DNA of 64,000 bases from Inia geoffrensis (lineage: Eukaryota; Chordata; Mammalia; Artiodactyla; Iniidae), in assembly GCA_036417435.1 (NCBI GenBank), contig CM070901.1, forward strand, positions 62,182,501-62,246,500, in the 5' to 3' direction. The translations under genes were made by a program, and so were the position numbers. Of this stretch, positions 44,275 to 55,264 are shown in pieces (within the stretch, counting starts at the first letter, position 1; the number at the start of each line of letters is the position of its first letter). The notes beneath the pieces were generated by a model, which made no database searches, was not told where the DNA came from, and worked only from the letters and a program-made list of their open reading frames with translations.

Positions 44275-45025
44275 GCTGGTTTTGAAGTTTGGTAGTTTCT
44301 TACAAAACTAAACAGTCTGACCATACATTCCAGTAATCACACTCCTTGGTATTTCTCCGAAGGAGTTTAAAACTTATGCACACACAAAAGTCTGCACATG
44401 GATCCTTATTGCAATTTTATTCTTAATTGCCAAAACCTTGAGACAACCAGGATGCTGTTCAGTAGGTGAATGGATAAATAAACTGTGGCATATCCATACA
44501 ACAGAATATTATTCAGCACTAACAAGAAATGAGCTATCAAGCTGTGAAAAGACATGCAGGGATATTAAATGCATATTGCTAAGTGAAAGAAGCCAACCTG
44601 GAAAGGCTACATACTGCATGATCCCAAATGCATAACATTCTGGAAAAGGCAAAACTGTAGAGACAGTAAAGAGATCAGTGGTTGCCAGGGGCTGGGGCAT
44701 AGGGAGGAGTGAGGGAGGAGTGAATGTGCAGAGCGTGGAGGATGTTTAAGGCAGTGAAGTTATTCTGTATGATACTATAATGATGGAAGCATGTCCTTAT
44801 GCATTGGTGAAACCCCACAGAATGTACACCAAGAGTGAACCCTAATGTAAACGTGATAGGAACGAGTCAATGTAGGTTCTTGGATTGTAACTAATGTACC
44901 AATCTAAGGCTGGATGTTGATAGTGGGGTAGGTTGTGTATGTATGGGGGCAAGGGATATGTGGGAACCCTTTGTACTTTCTGCCCAGTTTTGCTGTGAAC
45001 CTAAAACTGCTCTAAAAATAAAGTC
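44275..45025 (+). mobile_element. Ancient L1M 3' end, plus strand
   Basis: Carries remains of the ORF2 C-terminus in the frame 44438-44635 (VGEWINKLWHIHTTEYYSAL) and an old-type L1 3' UTR ('gttgccaggggctggggc', 'aactgctctaaaaataaagtc'). Older than the other L1s here. Confidence 0.8.
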
Positions 45026-45189
45026 CGCTAAACAAACAAGCAAACACTGTAGAATGTGGAAAATTCTGTCCATGAGCTTCTACGGTGCTTGAGGAAAAAG
45101 CAGCCTTCTACACTCTTCAAGGCTCAGAAACCTTCCTGAATCTCATGCTGGGTGAGGCAGCTACTCACTCCATGGACCACCCCCACCCC

Positions 45190-45320
45190 ATGCCTTTACT
45201 TCCTCATCTCCTCTCTAGACTGCAAGACCCTTGAGGGCAGGAACTGTGTTTGATTCACTGTTGCATCCCCATTGCCTGGTATCTATTAGGTGCTCAATGC
45301 ACATGTGCAATGAATCAGAG
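45190..45320 (+). repeat. L2-type 3' end fragment
   Basis: Contains 'gactgcaagacccttgagggcaggaactgtg', 'gcatccccattgcctgg' and 'taggtgctcaatgcacatg'. Confidence 0.55.
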
Positions 45321-46090
45321 AGTGTGGGCAGCTACGGAGCTGCCCTAAAGCACGCGTGACTGAAGCCGTGGCTCTGGATGCCTCACGACACAGCCCTCTG
45401 GGAAAGCATCCTCTGAATCAGCTACACTCTCTCCTGAGAAAACAGGGCAACTGCTTCTGGCGGTACTGTGTTGAGCTCTGCTTGAGAGGTCATCTGAACA
45501 AAAAGCTGCTATTTCTGAAAATATCTCCAAAACAGAGAATGTTAAAGCCCCAGGTTGGCCTTCGTAACTGAAAGAAAACTCTCTGGATGAGGGAAATATT
45601 ACACCAGAAAATGGGAAACTGACTAGGATCTGGCTGACCTAGTTTCAGGCCCAACTCTTTCACTTACTGACTGCGTGAAGGTGGACATCTGTGAGCCTGG
45701 TTCTTTGAGAATAGAACAGGCAAACCCTTGGGTTGGATGAGCCCAAATCTCTCTTTTACCTTTGTGATTTAGTACAGCCCAACAGCAGAGGAAGTACTTT
45801 TAGCCTTCATGGTCTATGTCCTCTTTGAAGCAATTTACCAGCTATCCTTGCTATATTTCCAGTTGTCAACTTGTTTATAATAATCTTCATTCCATGTATG
45901 GTGCTCATATTCTCAGTTTTCCCTCACCCACCCCCCGCCGTAGATTAAAGGACTCTTTATGCCCTTTTCTGCAGACTGTGTCTTCTGTGGCTCCCTTGCC
46001 ATTTGAGTTTGGCCAGTGCAAAGCACTGGCCAAGATCAGAGAGCAGGAAAAGGAGGAGACCAGGGTATTTCTTCCCCATTCCTTCTCTGA
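45321..46090. other. No recognised gene
   Basis: Mostly unique-looking DNA. A short antisense MIR-like trace lies near 45655-45715. Confidence 0.45.
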
Positions 46091-46094
46091 TATA

Positions 46095-46342
46095 TTAGTT
46101 TCCTAAGGTTCTCAGAACAAATTACCACAAACCATGTGGCTTAAAACATTAGAAATTTCTTCCCTCTCACTGCTCTGGAGGGCAGATGTCTGAGACTAAG
46201 GTGTCAACAGGGTTAGTTCTTTCTGAGGCTCTTGGGGAGAATGTGTTTCATGCTTTTCTCCTGGCTTCTGGTGGCTGCTGGTGACCCTTGGCATTCCTTG
46301 GCCTGTAGAAGTATCACTCCAATCTCTGCCTCCATTTTCTTT
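46095..46342 (-). repeat. LTR-like relic (MaLR type), antisense
   Basis: Reads 'tagtttcctaaggttctcagaacaaattaccacaaac', 'tggcttaaaacattag', 'ctgctctggagggcaga' and 'aatctctgcctccattt', the reverse sense of a common MaLR-type LTR. It breaks off at the L1 material that follows. Confidence 0.5.
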
Positions 46343-46344
46343 TC

Positions 46345-47040
46345 TTTTTTTAAAATTTATATTGGAACATAGCTCATTAACAATGTTGTGTTAGTTTCAG
46401 GCGTACAGCTAAGTGATTCAGTTATACATATACATGTATCTATTCTTTTTCAGATTCTTTTCCCATTTAGGTTATTACAGAATAGTGAGCAGAGTTCCCT
46501 GTGCTATACAGTAGGTCCTTGTTGGTTATCTATTTAAAATACAGTAGGGTGTACACGTCAATCTTAAACTCCCAAACTATGTCTCCCTGGGCTCCAGTGG
46601 GCAGGGCAAACACCCTCCTCTGCTGCTTCTCTGGTCTGGGGGTCTGGGAGGGCCGCTCCCACCTCCTCTCCTGATCTTCCAGGCCTCCCTCTTATGTCCC
46701 CAGGACCAATGTGGGCGGTGGGGCGGGGGACGGGGGCCTTGGAGGGCAGGGGACTGGCCTGCAAGCTCAGCAAGCTCCCCATGCCCGAGTGGGTGGGGCA
46801 GTCGCCCTCCACTCCTCCTGGAGGGCCCCTCCCGCCTGACTCTCCTGATCTCCCCAGCCTCAGGGGCACCGATCTTGTCTGGCCTCCACTTCTCCACCCC
46901 CCTCAGTCCCCCTACATCCTACCGGCTCACTCTGGGGTTCCTCCCGCCTCCTTGAGGGTCAGAGCTCCCCACCAGTGGCAGGCAGGTGCCCTAGTTGTGG
47001 GGAGATGCTAACTTTGCGTCTTCCCATACCACCATCTTGA
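46345..47040 (-). mobile_element. Internally deleted L1: 5' UTR joined to 3' UTR
   Basis: The left part (46345-46570) is an antisense L1 3' end ('gtgttagtttcaggcgtac', 'tccctgtgctatacagtagg'). The right part (about 46575-47040) is GC-rich and ends 'ccaccatcttgactc', that is a minus-strand start like GAGTCAAGATGGTGG, typical of an L1 5' end. ORF1 and ORF2 are absent. The 5' end type differs from the full-length L1 at 22925. No TSD was found, so the history is unsure. Confidence 0.6.
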
Positions 47041-47041
47041 C

Positions 47042-47235
47042 TCTAAAATTGATTCTTACAATGACCCTTAGGTAAGTACTATTCCTATTCCCACCTTGCA
47101 GATGTGGAAACTGAAACAGAGTGATTAAGTAACTTGCTCAGAGTCATACACCTAAAATAGGAAAAGTCAGAATTCAAACTTCAGGCAGACTAGCTCTAGG
47201 GCTTGTACTTTAACACTATGCTATTTTGCCTCCAT
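47042..47235 (+). repeat. MIR SINE
   Basis: Clear MIR order: 'acaatgacccttaggtaagtactattcc', 'gatgtggaaactgaaacagag', 'gtaacttgctcagagtcatac' and 'ttaacactatgctattttgcc'. Confidence 0.75.
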
Positions 47236-48300
47236 GGCATTCCAACGCATGAACAAAGGAAATTAGACAACATAATAAAGGAAATAATAAGTAACAGACA
47301 TAAAAGATATCTTTACAAAAAACTTTCAAAGAAATCAAGCATAAAGTTAACAAAAGATATGCAAGACAGAGCTCCTTACTGTGGAGGAAGCCCTGGCTTC
47401 CAGCAGGCTTGTGGCTTCTGACAGGGGTAAAGAGTGGGCTCAGGACTCCTGCAAGTACATAGGATGCTCTGTGCGGTACAACTGTCACTGTAACTTCCGT
47501 TAGCAAATCACCTCCTGGATTTCAAACAATGAGCCCTGGCCTAATCTTCTAAAATTCACTTATCAAGTTCCACCCCTGGGGCCTGACTTCTCAGGGCAAC
47601 AGCAGAGAGCAGTTCCTCTTTCTCGATCAGCACTGTGGCTTTCCCTCCTTCCAGAGGGTGACGTGTGGAGCCTAGTCTCCATCCATCATAGTCTCACTAT
47701 GTTATCAGCAACTCCAGAACACAGTGCATCAGTTTGGAATCTCCACCTGCCCCCAGTGCCAAAGCTGTCTCCAAAGCTTGACCTCCATCACTATACAAAA
47801 GTATCTTTTAGCACCTTGGAGAAGCTCTTATCTATAAGAAGCCTGGCCAAAGACTTCAGCCAAATGTTCCAAATTTCAGTTTGGCAGGCTGCTTACAGAG
47901 ATTTCTTTTTCAACATACACAGTTTAATAATTCATATTCTGAAAAATTTAAAGAATGATCCCATAAATACCTCTGATATTATGCCCAGGACTAACTTCAT
48001 CCTTAATAGGACCCTGTTTCGTAACAGACTGTCTGCAGCAGTCTTACGACTAATATAGGACCAACAGGGTCTTTGCTGTCAGGCTCGCAGAGTAAGAAGA
48101 GGCAACAGAATGAAGAGAGTTTCTGAGATTCTCTTCAAGGTATAGAAATATCCTGGGGATACCTATGGAACTGTGCTCAAGGTTGGCTGCCTCTTTGTGT
48201 CCTCGGAAGCTAATTAGTCATCCAGCTCGGGCGCGTAGTCTGCCCTCTTAGCTGAAAGGTAAACTCTACTGTATCTCTATTCTCAGTTGATTGTCGTAAT
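47236..48300. other. No recognised feature
   Basis: Unique-looking DNA. The open frame 47663-48058 (+, 131 codons) has no domain, repeat match or context that I can recognise. Confidence 0.45.
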
Positions 48301-48308
48301 TCTAAATC

Positions 48309-48315
<7 letters not shown>

Positions 48316-48339
<24 letters not shown>

Positions 48340-48678
48340 TTTATTTACTTATTTTTGGCCATGCCTGGTCTTTGTTGCTGTGTGCGGGCTTTCTCTAGTC
48401 GCGGCAAGCGGGGGCTACTCTTCGTTGCGGTGCGCAGGCTTCTCATTGCGGTGGCTTCTCTTGTTGCAGAGCACAGGCTCTAGGGCACACAGCCTTCAGT
48501 AGTTGCAGCACACGGGCTCAGTAGTTGTGGCTCACAGGTTCTACAGTGCAGGCTCAGTAGTTGTGGCTCACAGGCTTAGTTCCTCCTCGGCATGTGGGGT
48601 CTTCCCGGACCGGGGCTCGAACTGATGTCTCCTGCATTGTCAGGCAGATTCTTAACCACTGTGCCACCAGGGAAGCCC
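48316..48678 (-). mobile_element. Long CHR-type SINE, minus strand
   Basis: Long T run at the left, then body to GTGCCACCAGGGAAGCCC. TSD TCTTCTTTT at 48307-48315 and 48679-48687. It carries an internal near-repeat (CTCAGTAGTTGTGGCTCACAG twice within 60 bp). It is more diverged and longer than the short CHR copies, so likely older. Confidence 0.9.
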
Positions 48679-48687
48679 TCTTCTTTT

Positions 48688-49135
48688 AATTGCAACAATA
48701 CTTATACTTTTACTTATACTCCTCTAACTGGGGGAAGAAAAATTGCTAGGATAATTTAAAAACTAGATTTAAAAAACTAGACTAAGCTAATATTTGTAGA
48801 CTTTACATTTTTTAATGTACTGTACAGTTGACTGGCTTCTAATTATCTTCTATCTACATTACAGATCATGCCTCTTCTTTCTATTCCTTAAACGTCTGTT
48901 CCTCTATTGTAAGACTCACTAACTCCAGGGGAAATGCTTTCATAAAGTTAATTACAACCATGATAGTGCCAAGACACATTGTAAAAACAGCACTCACTTT
49001 TCAGTATTCTTAGGGGTTGCTTAGGTGTCTTTTATCACTAGAATCCCTAGATGCCTTCCATTTCTCAGAGTCCTAAAAGTTTAATCTCCAAGAGCTTCTA
49101 AGAAAAGGAAAGAGAAACTATAATTAACTCTCTGT
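48688..49135. other. No recognised gene
   Basis: AT-rich DNA. The part around 48730-48830 resembles the segment near 50765-50870. Confidence 0.45.
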
Positions 49136-49138
49136 AGT

Positions 49139-49556
49139 ACTATTATGGACTGAATATTTGCCTCACCCCACCCCATCGTGGCTATATTTGGAGATGGAGA
49201 CTCTAAGGAAGTAATTAAGGTTAAATGAGGTCATAAGGGTGAAGCCCGGATCCAACAGATTAGTGTCCCTACAAGCAGAGATACCAGAGCACACACACAC
49301 TCTCTCTCTCTGCCCCTCCCCTCTTTCCTTCTCAATCCCCCCTCTCTCCAAACACATACTGAGGACAGGCCATGTGAGGACATTAGAGAGATGGTGGCCA
49401 TCTAAAAGCCAGGTGAGAGTCCTCACCAGAAACCAAACTTGCTGGTGGCACCTTAATCATGGACTTCCAGCCTCTAGAACTGTGAGAAAATAAATTTATG
49501 TTGTTTAAACCATTCAGTCTGTGATGTTTTGTTATCACAGCCTGAGCAAACTAAGT
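49139..49556 (+). repeat. MaLR (MLT1-like) LTR
   Basis: Order 'tatggactgaatatttgcctc', 'ttggagatggagactctaagg', 'aattaaggttaaatgaggtcataagggtg', 'gccatgtgaggac', 'gacttccagcctctagaactgtgag' and 'aataaatttatgttgtttaa' fits MLT1 well. A solo LTR with no internal genes. Confidence 0.75.
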
Positions 49557-49559
49557 ACC

Positions 49560-49740
49560 TATAAAGCTTCAGAGGATTTTAAGCTGGGGCCCATGGATAG
49601 TACTGTGTTTCTATAAAACTGTTTTACATGTAATCATATGTAGTTTATGGATTTAGAAATATTACTCTGAGAAGGGCTCACCAGACTGCCAATGAGGCCC
49701 ATGGTGCAAAATAAAAGATTAAGAGCCTCTTTATATCTTA
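49560..49740. repeat. hAT-type relic
   Basis: Motifs 'ggggcccatggata', 'atattactctgagaagggctc', 'ccagactgccaatgaggcccatgg' and 'agattaagagcc' are typical of a non-autonomous hAT fossil. The family was not determined. Confidence 0.4.
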
Positions 49741-51330
49741 TTTGGGCAGACATAAAATAAATATATGTGGTGTCAGTGTTATATGCCTCTCCAAGTGTTT
49801 TCAACCATACATTTTACTAGGACCTAGTACATGCTAGTCTATAATCTTTAACTATATTAATATCTGTAGATCAATATAGATATAGAAGAGGAAGACTATT
49901 ATATAGAATTTTCTAAAATATTCTACCAGATATGTTGAGTGTGAGCCACTGTGTCCTATAGTATAACTGTATATATAGGTACCATATGTGTGTACCATAC
50001 ATACCATAGTATACTACATAATAAGTATTGCAAATTGTTGTGAACATTATGAGGGTAATTTCAACGGGCAACTAAAATATTATCAATAATATTTTAAAGC
50101 TGAACTGTAAGAGTCCTTCCAGTAAAGCAGAGCTGCTGACGTCTGAAGTGGAAACAACTCACACATTTGCAGTCAGTGCTTCGAGAAGAAAGCTAATGAA
50201 TCAATGCCAATGAGCAGACTAGGAAAGTCAATCAAATATTTCCGCTGCACTAGGTGCTAGCCAGAATAAAGAATGAGTCAGTGGTTTATATACAGGTCTA
50301 AGGAACCTAAATATCATATCTGGGAGAAATCATCATCATCATCGTCATCTCCAGAGCTGAGATATCTCACAACTCCATCAACATCAAATCCTACCACCAA
50401 AAAAAAAAAAAAAAAAAAAAAACCAAACTAGTGCTTTATAAAATAAAGAAGTGGGAAGAATTAAGCAAGCAGAGGCCAAGCTTTCGTGGATATGCAAGTA
50501 AAATAGCTATGAAAATAGCCTTTCTGAGGGGTTTTCCTTTGCATTGTATTTGTACACAATTATATTTATAATTTATATAATTATATTTTGAAAGATGTTG
50601 CATAAGAATAGGCAATATATGAATAATACTACCAACCTTCAACAGTTCATCCTAACGACATGGAAAAAATATGGATAATATAAATAAAGGGAACTCTTAT
50701 TTTATATAGTCTGTGCCCAATATCCTATTGAGTTGACTTTACTAGTTGCTCTCAGACTAGCCTGCATTTGGGGAAGAGCAAATTGCTATAGAATAATGAT
50801 TTTAAAAAGATGTAAAAAACTAGATTAAACTAACATTTGTAGAATTCTTTACATTTTATAAACGACTTTCACACACATTCTCTGAAGCTATTTAATAGTT
50901 GTCTATATGTGGTATACATTTTTACAAGCACGTCTATAACTAAAAGATTTAAAATTAGTTTCTTTAAAGTAAACTACCAAATTACAAATGGTTTTAGTAT
51001 TGATTTCTATTAAGTATATTGTTCGGTCAGATGTCTGTTTGTGTTTGTTATATTGTCTAACACTACAGTTTAAGTGGACATTTACCTGAATCACTATACT
51101 GAAATTAATGCTAATTGGTATACAAAGTGATGAAGGAGAATGGACTATTTAATTGAGCTAGATGTGTAGAGGTATGCATGTTTTCAAGCATCGATTCCAA
51201 GAGATGAGTCATATTTTTCTTAGTGGACAGGTAGCCATAGAGAAGGGGTAGCCATACAGTGGGGACAGTTCCTGGAAGATATACCCAAACATCTGTGCGC
51301 CTTCCTAGTCCTATTGAATGGGTCCTTTAA
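49741..51330. other. AT-rich intergenic DNA
   Basis: Contains a short CAT run (about 50330-50345), an A run (50400-50422) and a MIR-like trace near 50830-50890. No gene is supported. Confidence 0.5.
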
Positions 51331-51342
51331 TACTTGAACCTG

Positions 51343-51559
51343 GGCTTCCCTGGTGGCACAGTGGTTGAGAGTCCGCCTGCTGATGCAGGGGACATGGGTT
51401 CGTGCCCCGGTCCGGGAAGATCCCACATGCTGCGGAGCGTGACCCATGGCCCGTGACCCATGGCCGCTGGGCCTGCGCATCCGGAGCCTGTGCTCTGCAA
51501 CAGGAGAGGCCACGACAGTGACAGGCCTGCGTACCGCAAAAAAAAAAAAAAAAAAAAAA
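51343..51559 (+). mobile_element. CHR-type SINE, plus strand
   Basis: Complete copy with a long pure A tail. TSD ACTTGAACCTG at 51332-51342 and 51560-51570. A 14-bp unit GTGACCCATGGCC[C/G] is tandemly repeated at 51439-51466, near where the SINE at 35209 has its duplication. Confidence 0.94.
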
Positions 51560-51574
51560 ACTTGAACCTGATTG

Positions 51575-52520
51575 CAAAAAATGTAGGTAGCCACCCATAG
51601 GTCTCAAAACTAGCAGAGGGGAGATATATATATAAAAGGACTGAGTCATGTGGTTTGTTATAGAAAGTGAAGTAACTAGAATGCGGAGTGCGTACTAAGG
51701 GGTGATGGGGACAGGCCTGGGTGTGTGTGAGGTGGACAGGTCGGCTGAGTCCAGGTCATAAGAAATTTTGAATGCCACGTTAGGGAGCCTGGAATTTGTT
51801 CAGTAGTCAGTGGGGAGCCATGGAAAGCATAAGTGGATAACTACTTTCTAAAAAGTCAAAATTTCTGTAGAGTTTTATGACACAGATAGGAAGACTTTAC
51901 CTGCCTTGTTCATCTTTGCATCCCCAGGACCCAAAAGATTGCCAGGCGCATAATAGGAATTCACTATATATTTGCTGAAGGAATGGAGAAGCCTGAAGGA
52001 GTCTCTGTGGAGAAATTACACAAGATTTAAAAGCCATTTAGGATTATTTCAAATTTGGGGAAGGCAATTTGACAATATGCACCAAGACTCTTATAAATAC
52101 TCCTGTCTTTAAATCAGTAACTCTATTTATGGGACTATGTTCTAAAGTAATAATCCTAAATGAGGAAAAGCTTTATGCATAAAGTGTATTACAATATTGC
52201 TTTTAATAGAAAAATGTGGAAATAATCAGCCTAACAATTGGGAAACAAGTTACTGTGTGCCTTCCTCCTGTGCGGTATTTAATATGCTGTCACCAAAATT
52301 ATGATTATAAAGACAATGTAATACGAGAGGAAAACATTTATATTATTAAGTATAACAAAACTCTACCAAGATGCACAATTGAAGATAGAGTATGATTATA
52401 AATTATGGGAAGGGGGAATCTCTCTCAGTTAAAAGAGTTTTTCCCGGCGTGGTAACATTTTGTTTTCTTTCTCTTCCTCTTATCCTTCTGTGTATTTTCC
52501 TGTTTTTCAAAATTACTTCA
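51575..52520. other. Intergenic, L2-like trace
   Basis: 'tcatctttgcatccccaggaccc ... aggaattcactatatatttgctgaaggaatgg' (about 51905-51985) is L2-like. Otherwise unique-looking. Confidence 0.4.
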
Positions 52521-52524
52521 TTCA

Positions 52525-52725
52525 CTCAGCAAATATTTACTGAGAGCCCACTATGTGCCAGGCACTGCTCTAGGAACTTGGGGAAACATCAGTGAACAAA
52601 ACACAAATCCTGTCCTCACGGAACTTATACATTTTAGTTGGAGAAGGCAGAAAATTAACAAGATAAGTCAATTAAGTGGCATGTTAGATGATGAGTGATC
52701 GGCAAAAAAAATAAGGCAAAGAAAG
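52525..52725 (+). repeat. Ancient interspersed repeat (MIR/L2-like)
   Basis: 'cactcagcaaatatttactgagagcccactatgtgccaggcactgctctagg', then 'agtgaacaaaac' and 'ctgtcctcacggaacttatac'. A common old mammalian repeat; family uncertain. Confidence 0.55.
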
Positions 52726-52784
52726 AGAATAAAGTCAATACTACATTTACTTTTTGACCTGGAGGGGGAAGATATTCATCCAGG

Positions 52785-53560
52785 TAAAACGGCCGAATTC
52801 GGAACTTGCTCAGCGGTAAGACTGACAGCCCGCGATACGCCAGCCCTGCAGGTGACGCTGCAGCCCGGGCCGGGCGGGGCGGGTTTAGGTGGGGCGCGGG
52901 AGCGCTAGGTGAAGGGGGTCACGTGACGTGAGGGGGCGGGAGCAGGAGGACCACGAAAACACCGAGTTTGGCTCAGCACTTTCTCTCCAGAAAGGCGGGC
53001 GGAGCCGAAAACCAAACAAACGTCTTCTCAGAGCTTGGGGGCGGGGCAGGCGGGAGAAGACGGAGCCTCCAGAGCCGAAGCCTTCGCGGAGTTGGTTTTT
53101 CGGTTGCTGGTCGTTGTGGCCGAGGGGTCTGAGGTCGGGTTGAGACGTGGGGAGCAATGGCGACCTTTGTGAGCGAGCTGGAGGCGGCCAAGAAGAACTT
53201 GAGCGAGGCCCTGGGGGACAACGTGAAACAGTAAGAACTCTCTGGACGCAGCCTCCGGGTTTCCGCGCGGGTGCTCCCCCAGCTTCCGGATGCCGACCCC
53301 CAATGGAGTTGTTCCCCGCGGCCGCGAGGCCTGTGCAGCCCTCGCGTAGCGGGTGGCGGGGCCTCTGGGTTTCTTGGGCCCGGGAAGGGGCCGGTGGGCA
53401 ACCCCGACTCACCCGGCTGGAGGGGCCGGGCCTCCCTGGTTCCCTCCTGAACCTCGCGGGCGCCTTCGCCTGAGGCTGTGCCCTGGGTCGGGCGGGAAAA
53501 GCTAACTCCACGCCTTCACGCCCAAGGGCCTGTTGGGCGACTGCGGCCCGCGCGAGGGTG
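52785..53560 (+). promoter_or_regulatory. TADA1: TADA1 CpG-island promoter
   Basis: Abrupt change from AT-rich to CpG-rich DNA around TADA1 exon 1. It contains several GC boxes (GGGCGGGGCGGG at 52872-52883; others near 52932-52940 and 53037-53046), the palindromic E-box GTCACGTGAC at 52918-52927 and an overlapping CRE-like TGACGTGA at 52924-52931. There is no clear TATA box, as usual for a housekeeping gene. The start of transcription cannot be fixed from sequence. Long minus-strand frames here are GC-driven shadows. Confidence 0.85.
53157..53230 (+). CDS. TADA1: TADA1 exon 1 coding part, start codon
   Basis: TADA1 (ADA1/STAF42 homologue) is a core subunit of the SAGA/STAGA histone acetyltransferase coactivator; its yeast counterpart pairs with Taf12 through a histone fold (established knowledge). 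The ATG at 53157-53159 has G at -3 and G at +4, a good Kozak context. It encodes [20 protein letters not shown], then DNVK, an alpha-helical start typical of TADA1, and ends CA|GTAAGA, so Gln25 is split with the next exon. The exon sits inside a CpG island. Identification is firm because all four exons join in frame into the TADA1 N-terminus. Confidence 0.95.
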
Positions 53561-53754
53561 CGGGACGCATGTGCCTGATTAGCGGCCTGGTCTGAGCCGG
53601 CGCCTTGCAGGCGGCCCGCACCCGAAGGGGGCTTCCTGGAGGCGGTGACTTATTGAGCGCGGGTGTTGTGGAGGCACTGTCGGTAAGAGCGTGGACAGCA
53701 ATTTCGGAAGGCAGACAGACCCTCCGGTGAAATAGTCACCGAACAATACTGCAG

Positions 53755-53975
53755 TTATAGTGATGATAGCAGTAGCAGACATTTACCGAACACCTTTTAA
53801 GTGCTCTAAATGTACTATCACATCTAATCCTCACAACAGAGATGTGAGGTAGGTGCAATTATCATTCCCGTTTGATAGATGAGAAGACTGAGATTTTGAG
53901 AGGTTAAGTAACTCTTCAAAGTCCTGGCAGGATTGGGGCCCTCGCATCTGATTCTGGCTCTGATACCTTACAGAG
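53755..53975 (+). repeat. MIR SINE
   Basis: Good MIR order: 'agcagacatttaccgaacacc', 'catctaatcctcacaacag', 'tgaggtaggtgcaattatcattcc', 'gatgagaagactgag' and 'ttaagtaactcttcaaagtc'. Confidence 0.8.
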
Positions 53976-55036
53976 CGTTGCAAAGGACCCCAGAGACTCT
54001 CAGACAGACTTTCACCCAGGTTATAGCAGGGGACCGAGTACACAGTGGGGTCAGATGCTTAAATGGCCGAGTGTAAAATCAATAACTCAGTACAAGGCTG
54101 AAGTCATAGAAGGAACCCTCCGAGGTACAAGGTCAAGTTTGGAAATTTTCAAAACATTCTTATTACAATTTTATTTTTCTAAAATATAAGAAGCAAATTT
54201 GAAACGTTTAAAAGTATAAGTCTTGTGTTGTTGCTAGATGGTTTCTGTGATATTCTACACGTTTGCATTACTCAACAGATACTCACTTCGAAATGATGTT
54301 TCTGGAGGAGCAAGGTGTTTGGGGGATCTTTCTTTTTCTCCAACACTTTCTCCTTCTCATCTTTCTACTTTTCATTATGAATGGAGATTGAAGTTACTTA
54401 ACTTGGATGTCATACGTGATCTTTGGAGTTTTTACTCTTGTGAAGTTTTGGGGTGGCAGAGTCTACTTTTCATCCTAACAAGATAGATACGCAGAATTCC
54501 CGTGTAAGACTTCTTGGAACACTCGTGGCCTAAATGGAATAACTAAGAGCAAAATATAATTTTTAAAGATTATTTTAATATTAGGAACGTTAATAAATCA
54601 AACTACAAGCACTAGAATTAAAATTTAATCATCTAATCTGTTATTTTGGCATAATTATTTAATTTTTTGTAAACATTGATTCCCAAAGATAAAATATTCT
54701 ACGTAAAGTTTTAATATTCATGTTGACTTTGTCTCTTTCCTTGCTTACTTAATTAAAAATTCTTAATTATTTTAATGAGTAAAATTGACAGCTTTTACCT
54801 TCATTAATTACTATAGCTTATTTTTGTAATACAGCTAAAATTTACACTTTTTAAGCACAAAAGACTTTTCACTCGGTTACATCTAAGATGCTTACAAATA
54901 TTTGAAAGTGAATGTCTCCATGTTACAATAAACCTGGCTTGTGTGTATAATTGATTGATTAGATGCGATGGTGAACTCTGTGGTACCACACTCCTCACAC
55001 AAGCTTGGGGTCACCAGAAATGTTGAAGTTTGGTCT

Positions 55037-55264
55037 TTAAAGGTCAACACTGGCTATCAAACGTTGGTCACATAGAGCTGCCAAAGCTAAATTTGGTGCA
55101 TCTTTAGCTGAATCTCCACTAACAACACAATCAAAGTATGCTTTTGTGCCAGGAACAGTTAATGGTACAGTGTTGTTCTCTATTAGTTTTTTCCATTCTC
55201 TCATTGTCTTTTCCCCCTTCTGCTCCTTGAAAAGCGCTTCTTGGTTGAACAGTCTGTGATATTG
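55037..55264 (-). other. Unidentified 75-codon open stretch
   Basis: Open on the minus strand from just after TAG (55265-55267) to TAA (55037-55039), with an ATG at 55202-55204. The composition is protein-like (KEQKGEKTMREWKKLIENN..., then YFDCVVSGDSAKDAPNLALA). I do not recognise the family. The plus strand is also open across most of it, so chance is possible. It could be a piece of a decayed processed pseudogene. No good splice sites frame it. Confidence 0.25.

Noticed and set aside
46564..47011. Overlapping frames of about 100 codons on both strands, GC-rich
   Set aside because: Explained by L1 5'-UTR-like GC-rich sequence. Low-complexity Pro/Gly/Ser peptides without domains.
47663..48058. 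131-codon plus-strand frame
   Set aside because: No recognised domain, no splice context and no sign of codon bias. Length alone is not enough.
52885..53511. 208-codon minus-strand frame at the TADA1 promoter, suggesting a divergent gene
   Set aside because: Its Pro/Arg-rich composition and CpG-island position explain the openness. I saw no splice pattern or known protein. A divergent non-coding transcript is possible but not shown.
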